Shown here piece by piece: positions 19,402-27,590 of a stretch of 64,000 nucleotides of DNA. Both the position numbers and the translations under genes were made by a program. The DNA comes from Clostridium yunnanense (lineage in GTDB: Bacteria > Bacillota > Clostridia > Clostridiales > Clostridiaceae), in contig NZ_JAENHN010000037.1 in NCBI RefSeq assembly GCF_016595795.1, positions 62,001-126,000 of the forward strand, read 5' to 3'. Below the pieces are notes generated by a model. The model did not search any database. It saw only the letters and a list, made by a program, of their open reading frames with translations, and was not told the origin of the DNA. The first letter of the stretch is position 1. The number at the start of each line of letters is the position of its first letter.

Positions 19402-20475
19402 TTATAAGTCCTGCAACCAGCTTTGATCATGGGAAAGCTTCCTGATAAACATTAGTTTACTGTTATCAATACCACTTCCGTGATGATATTTAAACACTAC
19501 CTTATCCTCTTCTAATGTACCAACTATTTCGATTTTACCGGTTGCATGTGATAGAATATACCTAAAGGATTTAGATATACCATCTAACTTTTTCCGTGCA
19601 TTATCAACTAATTGAGCCCCCTTCAGGATTGGTACCTGAAAAATATTCTTTGCCCCTTTAACTGGTCGGCATTGAAATAAATAATATGGCTCGATTCCTA
19701 TAGTCGACAGGGTTTCCATTAGTTCACAGAGAGTTTCTTCATTATCATTTACTCCATTTAGCAATACGGATTGGTTTCTTAACAGAACTCCACTTTCACT
19801 GAGAATCTTAGCGGCCTTCTTTGTTGAATCGGTAATTTCTCTGGGATGATTTGCCTGGCTGACAATATAAATCTGCTTTTTAGCACTATATTTCCTAAAA
19901 GCAGAAATAAGTCTTTTATCATTAATAATCCTTTCAGGCATTGCAACCAGCAGCCGTGTCCCAAATCTAATGTAATTTAGATGATCTATACTACACAAAT
20001 TATCTAGATACTCTTCAATCTTCTTCGTTGACATAAGGAGCGCATCCCCGCCAGAAATCAACACATTAGTGATCTGTTTATTCTTCCTTATATAATCCAC
20101 AGTTTCTTCCATATTAGGCTCAGTTTCTCGCGTAGTAACTCCAACCATTCTCTTTCGAAAGCAATGCCGGCAGTATACCGCACATTGATTCGTAGCTAGC
20201 AGCAATACAGTCTGTGGGTATTTATGCTGTACTCCCCTTAAAACAGTATTAATAGTCTCATTACTAGTGTCAACTAAGCCATCGTCAGCCAGTTCATCAA
20301 GGGATGGAATACAAAGTTTGAACAATGGATCCTGCGGATCATTTAAGTTAATGAGAGATAAATAGTGTTTGCTAATCTTGATAGGATACTTTTGGGTAAC
20401 AGCATCTAATTGTTCAACTTTCTCCTGTCCCAGTACATGTGTTAACTGTCTTAAATCTTCATAATTTTCAATCAT
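19402..20475 (-). CDS. KamA-family radical SAM protein, lysine 2,3-aminomutase-like
   Basis: 357 residues from the ATG at 20475, which has GGAGGGG just upstream; a longer reading to 20502 would swallow that ribosome site. The 4Fe-4S cysteines are C98, C102 and C105 (CAVYCRHC), followed by FRKRMVG as in KamA/EpmB. Later motifs include LISGGDALLM and a C-terminal LSHATGK whose lysine is the candidate PLP anchor. Such enzymes move an amino group from C2 to C3, giving a beta-amino acid such as beta-lysine. A beta-amino-acid building block is therefore plausible, but the substrate could be lysine, glutamate, arginine or something else. Confidence 0.85.
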   Translation of the reverse strand: MIENYEDLRQLTHVLGQEKVEQLDAVTQKYPIKISKHYLSLINLNDPQDPLFKLCIPSLDELADDGLVDTSNETINTVLRGVQHKYPQTVLLLATNQCAVYCRHCFRKRMVGVTTRETEPNMEETVDYIRKNKQITNVLISGGDALLMSTKKIEEYLDNLCSIDHLNYIRFGTRLLVAMPERIINDKRLISAFRKYSAKKQIYIVSQANHPREITDSTKKAAKILSESGVLLRNQSVLLNGVNDNEETLCELMETLSTIGIEPYYLFQCRPVKGAKNIFQVPILKGAQLVDNARKKLDGISKSFRYILSHATGKIEIVGTLEEDKVVFKYHHGSGIDNSKLMFIRKLSHDQSWLQDL

Positions 20476-20592
20476 ATTTCCCCTCCAAACAACAACATAC
20501 ATTAGTTTTATAGCTTAGTATTTTTATTTAATAATAATACTTAAGCATATTCACGATAACAATCCTTCAACTACGAAGGAAATACACCTTTA

Positions 20593-22164
20593 TTACTTAT
20601 ATATCATTTCATTGTATTTGCTGAGTTGAATTGTTGCCCGCGTAATACTTCGCTTCATGATATTATATAATTCTCCCGATTGATCAATGAATTCTTGTGT
20701 TCTCCTTAGGGCTAGTTCATAAGGGTCAATTTTGGAGCTTAGTCCAAATGTTAATAACTCCTCCAAAAGAGAAAGACAGTAATTAGATGCCGCAGTAACC
20801 CAGTTATCATAGGCTTCATTAATTCTATTTGCAAGAGCGTCTGTACCAAAAAAATGAGTATACCTTTGTACAATGAATGGTTCCCACTCCGAATAAGCGA
20901 AAGGATATATCCTCATGCACTCCAAAAGGCAATTGTATATAGTGGCTACTTCATTAGATTTAAACTTGTAATTATATTTGAAAGAAAACCTCTTTGATGA
21001 TTGATTACAGTCTGCATCTAAAAGCCCATCCTTCATAATTTTCTTGGTTAATGTGGTGCAGGAGTAAATTCTAACCTTGTTAATCATTTGATGTAGATGA
21101 ATAGGTACTTCCATTTTTTGTGTATTTATCACATTATTCAGCAAACCTTCAACAGATGTATATGGTTGAAACCATATATTACCACACTCCAGCTCGAGAG
21201 ACGGAATTTTGTTTAATATACTTATGGTATTAATATTTTTTTTCATGTCTGCCAATTTTCCATAAAGCTTCAAATCTGCATCGTTAAAACTTTCTATACC
21301 AACAAATATTTTTCCAAGTCCAACTTCAGTAAGTTTTTTAATATATGGAACCAATGCATCATCAATTACCTCTGCACGAAGGTTCATGTAAAATTGTATC
21401 CAGTAATCTCTTTTACTAAGCTGTATATATAATTCCTCTAACCGTTGAAATCGATTTTCACTGTTGCAAAATGACGGATCCGAAAAAGCAACAAATTTGC
21501 AATTGTGTTTGTACACCAAATTGTCTATTTCATCCATTATGTTTGTAATGCTTCTGTATCTCACTTTATTCGAATACAGTACATTTTCGTCACAAAAAGT
21601 ACAATGACCTTCACAACCTCGTGAGCCCAATACATGAAACAGAAGATGTTCTTGATAAAGCCTGCTTCGATCCGGAAATGGCAATTCATCGATATTGTCC
21701 AAAGTTCTTCTTTTTTCTGTAAGCTTATATAATGAGCCATCGCGATAAGCTATACCTCTACAAGAGTGAAGATGCCCTTTTTCAGCAATAACCCTCCCTA
21801 ATTCACGGACTGTCTCGTCAAACTCTCCAATAATTACAGAATCTAGAAAACTATATTCTTCTAACATCTCATTGTAATACAATGTTGGTATTTTAAAACA
21901 CGCCGTCACATGAGCCCTGTAATCATCGCTTAAACACCTTCCGAATTCGCCTAACAGGTGACCAGTGGTTATATTGATAAAGCATATTATCAATTCCGGA
22001 ATACTCGCCTTAATGGCGGATGTGGTTTCAAAACAATTTCCCTCAGTTATTTGCCATACTTTTACATTCGCATCCATGCAATTAAAGGCGGAAATGCAAT
22101 ACGACAGATAAAGCCTTTCAGCATTTGTTGGAGTATCAAAATGTACAAGTGATACATTTACCAT
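20593..22164 (-). CDS. B12-binding-domain-type radical SAM enzyme (first of a pair)
   Basis: 523 residues. The N-terminal 130 residues resemble a degenerate cobalamin-binding Rossmann domain with VIIGEFDETV. The radical SAM core starts at SRGCEGHCTFC with cluster cysteines C184, C188 and C191, followed by VAFSDPSFCN and the KIFVGIESF strand typical of this class. A C-terminal helical region of about 150 residues is unassigned. Enzymes of this architecture methylate unreactive carbons or rearrange substrates; whether cobalamin is bound here cannot be seen. It is paired with the related gene at 22189, 24 bases upstream in the operon. Confidence 0.85.
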   Translation of the reverse strand: MVNVSLVHFDTPTNAERLYLSYCISAFNCMDANVKVWQITEGNCFETTSAIKASIPELIICFINITTGHLLGEFGRCLSDDYRAHVTACFKIPTLYYNEMLEEYSFLDSVIIGEFDETVRELGRVIAEKGHLHSCRGIAYRDGSLYKLTEKRRTLDNIDELPFPDRSRLYQEHLLFHVLGSRGCEGHCTFCDENVLYSNKVRYRSITNIMDEIDNLVYKHNCKFVAFSDPSFCNSENRFQRLEELYIQLSKRDYWIQFYMNLRAEVIDDALVPYIKKLTEVGLGKIFVGIESFNDADLKLYGKLADMKKNINTISILNKIPSLELECGNIWFQPYTSVEGLLNNVINTQKMEVPIHLHQMINKVRIYSCTTLTKKIMKDGLLDADCNQSSKRFSFKYNYKFKSNEVATIYNCLLECMRIYPFAYSEWEPFIVQRYTHFFGTDALANRINEAYDNWVTAASNYCLSLLEELLTFGLSSKIDPYELALRRTQEFIDQSGELYNIMKRSITRATIQLSKYNEMIYK

Positions 22165-22188
22165 GTAATTTCACCTCTGCTTTTATTT

Positions 22189-23805
22189 CTATAACTGCCG
22201 AATCTTCAGAAATTTAGATGTAGTGTGCTTATCATGATTCAAACATGTCTTCACTAAAGATAAGCGAAATTTCTCAATATTTTTAATCACATTGCTTTCG
22301 TAGCATTGATTAATAAAATTTTCAGTATTCTTCTGTATCTGAGACTGATCTGCCTTATTAAAGAAAAGCTCAATACAAGAGTCTATGAAAGTATAAATAA
22401 GCGGATCAAGCTTCAAACACATATTTTTTTTATCATCTATTGCCTTATTAATAATATTGAGCATAATTTCATCACCTCTAAAAGTTGCATCTCTTTTCAT
22501 AATATACAGAAACTTCTCCAAACGCCCAATATCCTTAATGGCTGCCATCACCGGCTTAATATATTTATTCTGAATCACATCTCTTTGCAAATACTTAGCT
22601 AATTTGTCCACAATAGGATCTGCAAAGGTATATTCATCTATATTATTTCCTTTATCTATATACAGACCATCTTTAACAGCTTTATTATAAATTTCAGTTT
22701 TGGGATACATTTGAAGGAAATTCAATTGGTATAGTTTATGAGATAAATTAAGGGAATGTAATGTATCATTGTTTTCTTTCAACGAGATATATGTTGAATA
22801 AGGATGAAAGTTTATAAATCCAAGAATCAACTGAAAATCCATATCAAGCAGTTTCTTTATACATAATATATTTTCCTGAACCGTAGCACTTTTTCTATAT
22901 ATGGCTATATCCTGCTCATTAAATGTTTCTGTACCTACTAGCACTGTACTCAGGCCTGAGCGTATTAGCATATCCCACATTTGATCATCATCAATTTTAT
23001 ATACCTGTGTTTTGAGATATATCATAAACTTGGAATTTAATTTTCTTGAAATTACCTCTTGGCAGAACTCCTTAATTCGTGATACGTTCAAATATGGATT
23101 ATCAAAGCTGGAGTCCGTAAAACTAAAAGTATCCACGTTATATTTTTTAATAATATGCTCCATCTCATCTGCAACATTTTTTACACTCTTTGCACGCCAT
23201 TTGGTTCTTCTTGCGGAACAAAATGAACAGGAACCCGTACATCCTCTGGCCGATTCAATCATAGCTTCTTGGCATTCTCCGCCTTTCAACAGTGTTCTGT
23301 CCGGCCATTTTAGATTATCTAAATCACATATACTCTTTCTGTTAACATTCCAAACAATTTTTTCTCCGGACCGATAGGCAATGCCTTCTATTAAGGAAAG
23401 ATCTACTTGCGTATATCCTAGTAACCTTGAATATAAATCGACTGAAGTAACCTCACCTTCACCGTTTACAACGTAATCAATTTCTGGCATTAGCGTGAAA
23501 ATATCCAGATTATTCGATACAAAATGTCCACCAACAACCGCAATAATATCTTTTCTTCGCTGCTTTAAGTGACGAATGACTTCATTGATAAACTCGTAAT
23601 TGGTTGAAAAGGTGCTAAAACCAATAATTTTAACATTTTCATCTGGTTCCAGTTCTTCTACATCATACGCTCGGTAGTAATATACGCTTGTACTAATCCC
23701 TTTGGCATTTAGCTGGGCTGAAATAGATTGAATCCCCAATTCTTCCTGAGGAAACCTTGGTGGGTCTATAGAGCAAATTATAACTTTGCAATTTGTATTT
23801 ATAAT
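22189..23805 (-). CDS. B12-binding-domain-type radical SAM enzyme (second of the pair), probable ATT start
   Basis: The frame from a TTG at 23739 gives 516 residues but cuts off the first strand of the cobalamin-binding fold. In-frame sequence upstream reads KVIICSIDPPRFPQEELG, as family members begin, back to a stop at 23818-23820. No ATG, GTG or TTG lies in that stretch; AGGAG at 23813-23817 points to ATT at 23803-23805, 7 bases on. On that reading it has 538 residues, with cluster cysteines C189, C193 and C196 (GCTGSCSFC). Cobalamin-domain motifs GGHFVSNN and DYVVNGEGE are clear. It probably acts with its neighbour on the same pathway. Confidence 0.8.
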   Translation of the reverse strand: MINTNCKVIICSIDPPRFPQEELGIQSISAQLNAKGISTSVYYYRAYDVEELEPDENVKIIGFSTFSTNYEFINEVIRHLKQRRKDIIAVVGGHFVSNNLDIFTLMPEIDYVVNGEGEVTSVDLYSRLLGYTQVDLSLIEGIAYRSGEKIVWNVNRKSICDLDNLKWPDRTLLKGGECQEAMIESARGCTGSCSFCSARRTKWRAKSVKNVADEMEHIIKKYNVDTFSFTDSSFDNPYLNVSRIKEFCQEVISRKLNSKFMIYLKTQVYKIDDDQMWDMLIRSGLSTVLVGTETFNEQDIAIYRKSATVQENILCIKKLLDMDFQLILGFINFHPYSTYISLKENNDTLHSLNLSHKLYQLNFLQMYPKTEIYNKAVKDGLYIDKGNNIDEYTFADPIVDKLAKYLQRDVIQNKYIKPVMAAIKDIGRLEKFLYIMKRDATFRGDEIMLNIINKAIDDKKNMCLKLDPLIYTFIDSCIELFFNKADQSQIQKNTENFINQCYESNVIKNIEKFRLSLVKTCLNHDKHTTSKFLKIRQL

Positions 23806-23841
23806 AATCTCACTCCTTCATGTAAGTTACGTTCAAAAGCA

Positions 23842-25566
23842 TCATTTAAGTTTATTCACTAGAATATTTATATTTCTAATTATCAGTCTTTGTGGTGCTC
23901 TACTTTCACGAACAACTATTTTTCGTATTGCCGATAGTAGCTCTCTTTTCTTGACATCATTCCACCACTTATCAAGATTGTTTATTATGGAATTAATGCA
24001 ATTTGCTGCTTCCGAAGGAGTGTTATAAAATACCCCTACCTTCTCAAGCTGTCTCAAAAATTCTTCTGCTTCTTTTGTTAGATTCCAATATTGCTCATTC
24101 CAAAATAGAACAAAAGGACGTTCGGAAATTAATACATCAATAAAAGAGCTTGTAACATGGTCAATTATTATTAGCTTTGATTTGGAAATTGATTCCCAAA
24201 GGCTCTTGCACTGACACTTTTTTATACCTGAACTCGTAATAAGTGAGGTATAAACGGAATTCTCTCTTCTCGGATGTGGACGGTATTGCAATAAGCTTCT
24301 TATCTCAGGTGATAAATTAAGAATACACTGCATTTGGTCTGAATAATACTTGTGAATTTGTGTATTTCCACATGGGATCGAATGCCAATCTGCCACATAT
24401 GGCTGATGGAATCCGGCTGATATGTAAAGAATACGTTCTCCAGATTTTCGTATATTTTGCCGCTTCTTAATTGGTAGTATATTATTGACTTCGCAGCCTT
24501 TGTATGGGCCCTGATTCAAATATTCATCAGCAATAGTTCGTTCATGCACTTGAACAAACTCTGATGCAAGTCCCCCCATCATACCGCCCGGATTGACAGC
24601 TATGATCTTTCCTTTTCTTGCTTTAATCTGTGCTGCTATAAACTTGATTGTTTCATCCTCATGCCAAAAATCATTTACTATACAATCAGCCTTATAACAC
24701 TGTATCTGAGCTAAAAATTCTTGGTAATATTGTGTATACAATAGAGGGATATATTTCGGCAGCAGCAATGATAAAATATGCATCATTGGATCGTCAGACT
24801 CTATTCCTTCCAACTGTGCAACCATTCCTTTTTGCTCAACATACTTATCATACTGGGACGAAGGAGAGAATAACTTGCTGGGATACGTTGTATCATAATC
24901 AATAAACCTGTATTGGCTAGCGACCATATCGATTTGTGAAATTAAACTGCCACGAATATAGATTTCCTCACCTTTTGCACCGGTATAAAAGTATAACCCC
25001 TTTGTTTCATTTGTTTTTTGATTCCTTATTAAAGTACGGTAGTATAAATCAGTGGTTCTGCCTTGGAAAGCCATTATCTCCGTTCTGATATTGAAAAATG
25101 GAATAATATCTGATATTAATTGTAAGTTATAAAGATGACTTTGTATTAAAATTCGAAAAGTCCTTGTATCAAATGGTGTTCGATAATCACTGTAATTTAA
25201 TTTATGTGTAACCATACCTTGATAGCGCTCTGATACATTCTTGATATGAAGGTATCTATCTACGAATGCGCATATAAACCTATATAGCCATGGACCGGTA
25301 ATGATCCTCCAATACTGTGTATCGTATTGCTCACCATGATAATTGTTTAGGTACCTCGCTAATGCATCAAGGAACATTTCATACAAATAGTTTACCTGAT
25401 CACTAAATTTACTATAATACTCACGATCTCGCCATATAGAAATGTCCGAATCATAGTCAATATCCTTTGAACACCAATCTCCCAGTAAAATATCAGGTAA
25501 ATGGCTAAGTTGATTTTGTTTTAGGTTAGTAGTTAAAAGATAATATCGATCTTTGTTTATTGCCAT
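23842..25566 (-). CDS. LIC12162-family putative transferase
   Basis: 574 residues. It starts YYLLTTNLKQN, has LLGDWC, YWRIITGPWLYRFICAFVDR and later NDFWHEDETIKFIAAQIK, RKGKIIAVNPGGMMGG and a C-terminal half with RPHPRRE, LIIIDHVTSSFIDVLISERPFVLFW. These resemble TIGR04331 (LIC12162) proteins, found in O-antigen and surface-sugar loci and believed to be glycosyl/Kdo-like transferases with a GT-B-like C-terminal half. The family pairs well with the CMP-sugar-type cytidylyltransferase at 43861. No enzyme activity is established for this branch, so donor and acceptor are inferred only. Confidence 0.65.
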   Translation of the reverse strand: MAINKDRYYLLTTNLKQNQLSHLPDILLGDWCSKDIDYDSDISIWRDREYYSKFSDQVNYLYEMFLDALARYLNNYHGEQYDTQYWRIITGPWLYRFICAFVDRYLHIKNVSERYQGMVTHKLNYSDYRTPFDTRTFRILIQSHLYNLQLISDIIPFFNIRTEIMAFQGRTTDLYYRTLIRNQKTNETKGLYFYTGAKGEEIYIRGSLISQIDMVASQYRFIDYDTTYPSKLFSPSSQYDKYVEQKGMVAQLEGIESDDPMMHILSLLLPKYIPLLYTQYYQEFLAQIQCYKADCIVNDFWHEDETIKFIAAQIKARKGKIIAVNPGGMMGGLASEFVQVHERTIADEYLNQGPYKGCEVNNILPIKKRQNIRKSGERILYISAGFHQPYVADWHSIPCGNTQIHKYYSDQMQCILNLSPEIRSLLQYRPHPRRENSVYTSLITSSGIKKCQCKSLWESISKSKLIIIDHVTSSFIDVLISERPFVLFWNEQYWNLTKEAEEFLRQLEKVGVFYNTPSEAANCINSIINNLDKWWNDVKKRELLSAIRKIVVRESRAPQRLIIRNINILVNKLK

Positions 25567-25608
25567 TTATTACTCTCCTGTAGTCATACAGCCAACACGA
25601 CCTTTTAC

Positions 25609-26544
25609 TTAGGCATGTTTACTAAAATCTTTAATATGAAGCTTAGAATATAAACAGTCTAGAAGCTTGATGATAGCCTCATCCTCTTTCATCAGAACTT
25701 CTCTATATTTTGCAAGATTAATTCTGTTGCGCAATGCATCAATATAAACGATATTTATCATATTATCTCTTTCTCGAATTATCTGCTGTAAGCACTGTTT
25801 CCATTCAGCCCTTAATTCATCATAATTCACTAATAATTCACTAATGTAGTCCATAAAGACAAACATTGAACCATAATAACAACGCCGTATTGTTAAAATT
25901 CTCATGCTAAAAAAAGCAAGATTATTCCGGTATCGGTTAATTATATCAAAAAACATGTTATTTTCAGGACTTATTGTATTTTTAACTATAGATAAAACAT
26001 ATTTCCATGACAGTTCCTGATGAACCCCAATTGATGGTTTTAAGAACATAAAACATACCTCGTGCTGCTGTAACTTTTCTGTTATACGAATTAACTCAAC
26101 CAGTCTTTTTTCAGTTATTTCAGAAGATATAAAAGAATCTGATTTGATATCCTCTAGAAACAGATTAGGATATTTAATCGCAAACCTTCCAGATATAGTA
26201 TTGTAATTTTCTATAGTAACGGTAAAATTATTCTGATCATATTTATTATCGCTTCCAAGTAAAGCTTCAACGGCTTCCTCAGAAAGCTCCATGAGAAATG
26301 TATGCCCCTCTATATTTCGGTCCATAAATGATTTTTTACACAATTCTATGCTGTTGTAGCTGCTAAGCGAATATCCCATTAATCGCAGAACTTCATCTTG
26401 AACAAGAGGTATATTTTCTCTCCAGTTTATGAATAACGAAGTAAGGAATAGATATATAAAATAATTTTCAGCCTTTATTTCTCCTAGTATAGAGGCAATG
26501 GTAATATCCCTACAAGTAAAGTTAGAAACTGAATATCTGTTCAT
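25609..26544 (-). CDS. Unrecognised helical protein, possible inactive BtrH-like paralogue
   Basis: 311 residues with no clear known domain. The N-terminus has FTCRDITIASI (C11) roughly where BtrH-like neighbours carry the nucleophile, but I cannot find the paired His and Asp. The C-terminal half is helical and charged (ELRAEWKQCLQQIIRERDN), in the same style as the C-terminal halves of the proteins at 26579 and 13206. It lies between the BtrH-like gene (34-base gap) and the LIC12162 gene (42-base gap). A subunit or scaffold for the active BtrH-like protein is one possibility. Structure comparison would decide. Confidence 0.5.
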   Translation of the reverse strand: MNRYSVSNFTCRDITIASILGEIKAENYFIYLFLTSLFINWRENIPLVQDEVLRLMGYSLSSYNSIELCKKSFMDRNIEGHTFLMELSEEAVEALLGSDNKYDQNNFTVTIENYNTISGRFAIKYPNLFLEDIKSDSFISSEITEKRLVELIRITEKLQQHEVCFMFLKPSIGVHQELSWKYVLSIVKNTISPENNMFFDIINRYRNNLAFFSMRILTIRRCYYGSMFVFMDYISELLVNYDELRAEWKQCLQQIIRERDNMINIVYIDALRNRINLAKYREVLMKEDEAIIKLLDCLYSKLHIKDFSKHA

Positions 26545-26578
26545 TGTACCCCCTTATAAAGAACACTGCTTATATTTA

Positions 26579-27568
26579 TTAATTAATGCCAGAACATACC
26601 TTGTCTAACAAATGAATATATTCCTTTTCTATTTTACATAGGTTGTTCAGGCGAGTAATGATAATATCTGCTGCTTGATTCACATCACGGTTAATGCGAA
26701 AGAATAACTGAACTTTTGTAAATGCGGCTAATAGAATCCGCATATTATTTAATGCCTGAGTTAAATTTTCCATAATCAAATCGTTGTTACCAAACATCAT
26801 CTGATTCTGATAAATTTGAACTTTTTTTGCCACAATCATGTGGGTTAAAGAATGTGGGTAATCTTCTAGTGAAACATCCTTCAAAGAATTAAAATCAAAT
26901 GCAGAGTAATACTTAGCTGCCTCACTTAATATTTCTGCTCGATTTATCAGCTCAGTGCTACACTCTCTGAAATTTTTTTTAAATTTTACCATATAATCAT
27001 TTTTTCTTATTTTATGATCATCGCAGTAAAGCGACATTAAATCAAAATCAGGAATATGGTTTGAAAAATACCTTTTCTTGTCTTGCATCCCAATATATAC
27101 TTCTTGTTCTGAGATTGTTGTTTGTATACACTGTCCGTCCATTAGTGACAATGCATTAAATACATTGTCATGGTGTGCATATAGCAACATATGATACATA
27201 CTATGTACACTGGCATAAAAAGGAGACTTTTCAAAAACATATTGGTCTATGCAAATCATGACAAGCCTGCCGTTAGACAAACTATCTCTTATATACTTAA
27301 CAGGGTTACTCTGATCAGAAGGTATGTGACATTCAATCCCCATATCACGCAGTAATGGAATATCTTCCTGTATTTTTATTACATCTCTATCAACAAAAAA
27401 ACGATTTTCTTTTTTATTTAGCTTGTAAGAAAAAAAATCATTAGTCAAAATAAATTCATCACTAAATCCAAAATATTGACATGCTGACAACAGTGTGTTA
27501 TACAAACAGTTATTGTAAAGTACTTGGTTATATGGCTCTACTGTAACAAGATTGCTACACATATTCAT
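26579..27568 (-). CDS. BtrH-like papain-fold acyltransferase/peptidase candidate
   Basis: 329 residues. The N-terminal 150 residues fit the BtrH N-terminal/C39-like fold with a candidate triad of C21 (NNCLYNTLLSAC), H126 (YHMLLYAHH) and D144 (SLMDGQ). The spacing matches the homologue at 13206 (C38, H143, D161: Cys-to-His 105 in both, His-to-Asp 18 in both). The rest is helical. Known BtrH moves an acyl unit from a carrier protein to an amine; related papain-fold proteins form amides in thio-templated pathways without condensation domains. Here it would serve one of the cluster carriers. It starts about 20 bases after the ABC exporter pair. Confidence 0.7.
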   Translation of the reverse strand: MNMCSNLVTVEPYNQVLYNNCLYNTLLSACQYFGFSDEFILTNDFFSYKLNKKENRFFVDRDVIKIQEDIPLLRDMGIECHIPSDQSNPVKYIRDSLSNGRLVMICIDQYVFEKSPFYASVHSMYHMLLYAHHDNVFNALSLMDGQCIQTTISEQEVYIGMQDKKRYFSNHIPDFDLMSLYCDDHKIRKNDYMVKFKKNFRECSTELINRAEILSEAAKYYSAFDFNSLKDVSLEDYPHSLTHMIVAKKVQIYQNQMMFGNNDLIMENLTQALNNMRILLAAFTKVQLFFRINRDVNQAADIIITRLNNLCKIEKEYIHLLDKVCSGIN

Positions 27569-27590
27569 TCAATCCTTTCCATTATTTTAC

